Positions 52,597 through 53,507 of a DNA stretch of 53,507 bases are shown here, in pieces. The stretch lies in contig ML978306.1 of assembly GCA_010015745.1 (NCBI GenBank), positions 8,763-62,269 on the forward strand, given 5' to 3'. This DNA comes from Setomelanomma holmii. Lineage: Eukaryota > Ascomycota > Dothideomycetes > Pleosporales > Phaeosphaeriaceae. A program made the translations under genes and the position numbers. The notes under the pieces were generated by a model. It was not told where the DNA came from, searched no databases, and saw only the letters and a program-made list of their open reading frames with translations. Numbering within the stretch: the first letter of the stretch is position 1; each line of letters begins with the position of its first letter.

Positions 52597-53507
52597 TTAC
52601 TCTGCCTCCCATTGTTCTAGGACAGCTAAAGAAGACTTAAGACTGGGGTGACTGGCTTTTAGCACTTGCTGACACATTGTCCCATCAAGGCAACGGCCTC
52701 TACACTCCGACCTTGTACTTTCCATGTAGAAGCTAAGTTGTTCATGCTGGTCAGCGTGTCTAGATGGTCCGCTCCCAGCTTCTTCTTGCGAGTCTCCATC
52801 ACTTGCACCTCCAGCTCTTCTGCTGCATCCCACCGCCCTTGATTCCGGTAAGTCAAGGCCAGATTGCCCATGCTGGTCAGCGTGTCTGGATGGTCCGCTC
52901 CCAGCTTCTTCTTGCGGGTCTCCATCACTTGCACCTCCAGCTCTTCTGCTGCATCCCACTGCCCTTGATTCCAAAGAGTCAAGGCCAGATTGCCCATGCT
53001 GGTCAGCGTGTCTGGATGGTCCGCTCCCAGCTTCTTCTTGCGGGTCTCCATCACTTGCACCTCCAGCTCTTCTGCTGCATCCCACTGCCCTTGATTCCAA
53101 AGAGTCAAGGCCAGATTGCCCATGCTGGTCAGCGTGTATGGATGGTCCGCTCTCAGCTTCTTCTTGCGAGTCTGCATCACTTGCACTTCTAGCTTCTCTG
53201 CATTGTCCCATTGGCCTCCAAGCTTGTATGCTAAACCAACCATAGCTATGCTCCACAGCGTGTCCTCGTGCTCCTGCCCTAGCACCTTCTTCCGCGCTCT
53301 CAATGCCTTCATAGCCAACATCTCAGCATCAGCAATGTTTCCTGTCCTTTCTGCGAACCACGCTGCACGGTAGAGCACTGTTGCCCACTCTGCTATCACT
53401 GATTCGTCTTTGGGTTGCTGCCCCATCGCAGCCTTAGCATGCGCATAGAGTGGCTGACACGCTGCCCAATTCTCGTAATCTCCAGTCGGAAACGCTGCGC
53501 ACAAATT
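52597..53507 (-). CDS. TPR-repeat protein (NLR-type C-terminal part), partial, 3' frameshift
   Basis: The gene enters from beyond the right edge of the window and runs leftwards. The visible part begins CAAFPTGDYENWAACQPLY, the usual start of kinesin-light-chain-type TPR arrays in fungal STAND/NLR proteins. Five to six 42-residue TPR units follow, each with TRKKKLGADHPDTLTSMGNL and GQWDAAEELEVQVME; units at 52869-52994 and 52995-53120 are identical at the DNA level. The main frame ends at MGQCVSKC (stop at 52659), but a one-base shift restores the expected end, QQVLKASHPSLKSSLAVLEQW, to 52597. So the last 20 residues were probably lost by a one-base deletion near 52672. Upstream effector and nucleotide-binding domains are outside the window. 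Confidence 0.75.
52743..53246 (-). repeat. 126-bp tandem repeats coding TPR units
   Basis: The period is 126 bp (42 codons). Copies begin at CATGCTGGTCAGCGTGT at 52743 (with minor differences), 52869, 52995 and 53121. The second and third are identical over all 126 bases including silent positions. The fourth diverges toward its end. Confidence 0.9.

Noticed and set aside
52743..53246. Regularly spaced repeats resembling a CRISPR array
   Set aside because: The units are contiguous 126-bp coding repeats without spacers and translate to TPR motifs; the genome is fungal.

Overview
This window is nuclear DNA from a filamentous ascomycete (Pezizomycotina; a Dothideomycete would fit, but that is inference). 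The signs are genes split by short introns of about 46-97 bp with GTAAGT/GTATGT donors and CTAAC/CTGAC-like branch sites, a HET-domain gene, a DASH-complex kinetochore gene, a Zn(II)2Cys6 regulator, and fungal-type hAT, pogo, Copia and Gypsy elements. One run of ten Ns at 11013-11022 marks an assembly gap.

Layout. About 1-4.1 kb is decayed repeat DNA, including a Gypsy gag relic riddled with C-to-T type stops and LTR-like segments. At 4.5-6.4 kb lies an intact hexose transporter gene with a GC-AG intron. From 6.6 to 11.7 kb there is a frameshifted unknown gene, an hAT relic, a Copia LTR with a fragment of the Copia integrase, and a pogo-type relic. At 12.1-17.2 kb two broken genes follow: a sulfite oxidase and a HET-domain gene that also carries a solo Copia LTR with a perfect target duplication. 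An intact Gal80-like oxidoreductase (17.6-18.9 kb) and a structurally complete but coding-defective pogo transposon (19379-21536) come next.

The middle (22.4-37.3 kb) mixes intact genes (an unknown three-exon gene, a C2H2 zinc-finger gene, MCP1, an alpha-glucosidase, a secretory lipase) with broken ones. The intact alpha-glucosidase, a pseudogenised maltose-permease-type transporter divergent from it and a pseudogenised Zn(II)2Cys6 regulator look like a decaying MAL-type sugar cluster with the lipase between its parts. Two further reading frames at 35-37 kb are interrupted by single in-frame TGA codons.

The right part (38-51.1 kb) is dense and orderly: two unknown small genes, a tubulin-tyrosine-ligase family gene, MCM10, RNase H2 subunit B, an unknown Ser/Pro-rich gene, DASH subunit DUO1 and galactokinase. 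The right edge holds the 3' part of a TPR-repeat gene with two adjacent 126-bp units that are identical base for base and a terminal frameshift.

The most notable theme is gene decay beside transposons. Several apparently single-copy genes carry nonsense codons of the kind made by C-to-T (or complementary G-to-A) transitions, the same kind seen in the neighbouring repeats. This suggests, but does not prove, leakage of repeat-induced point mutation. I found no wholly new biological system that I can support; the solo LTR that keeps a HET frame open, the decayed sugar cluster and the pogo element with unequal terminal repeats are the best leads.
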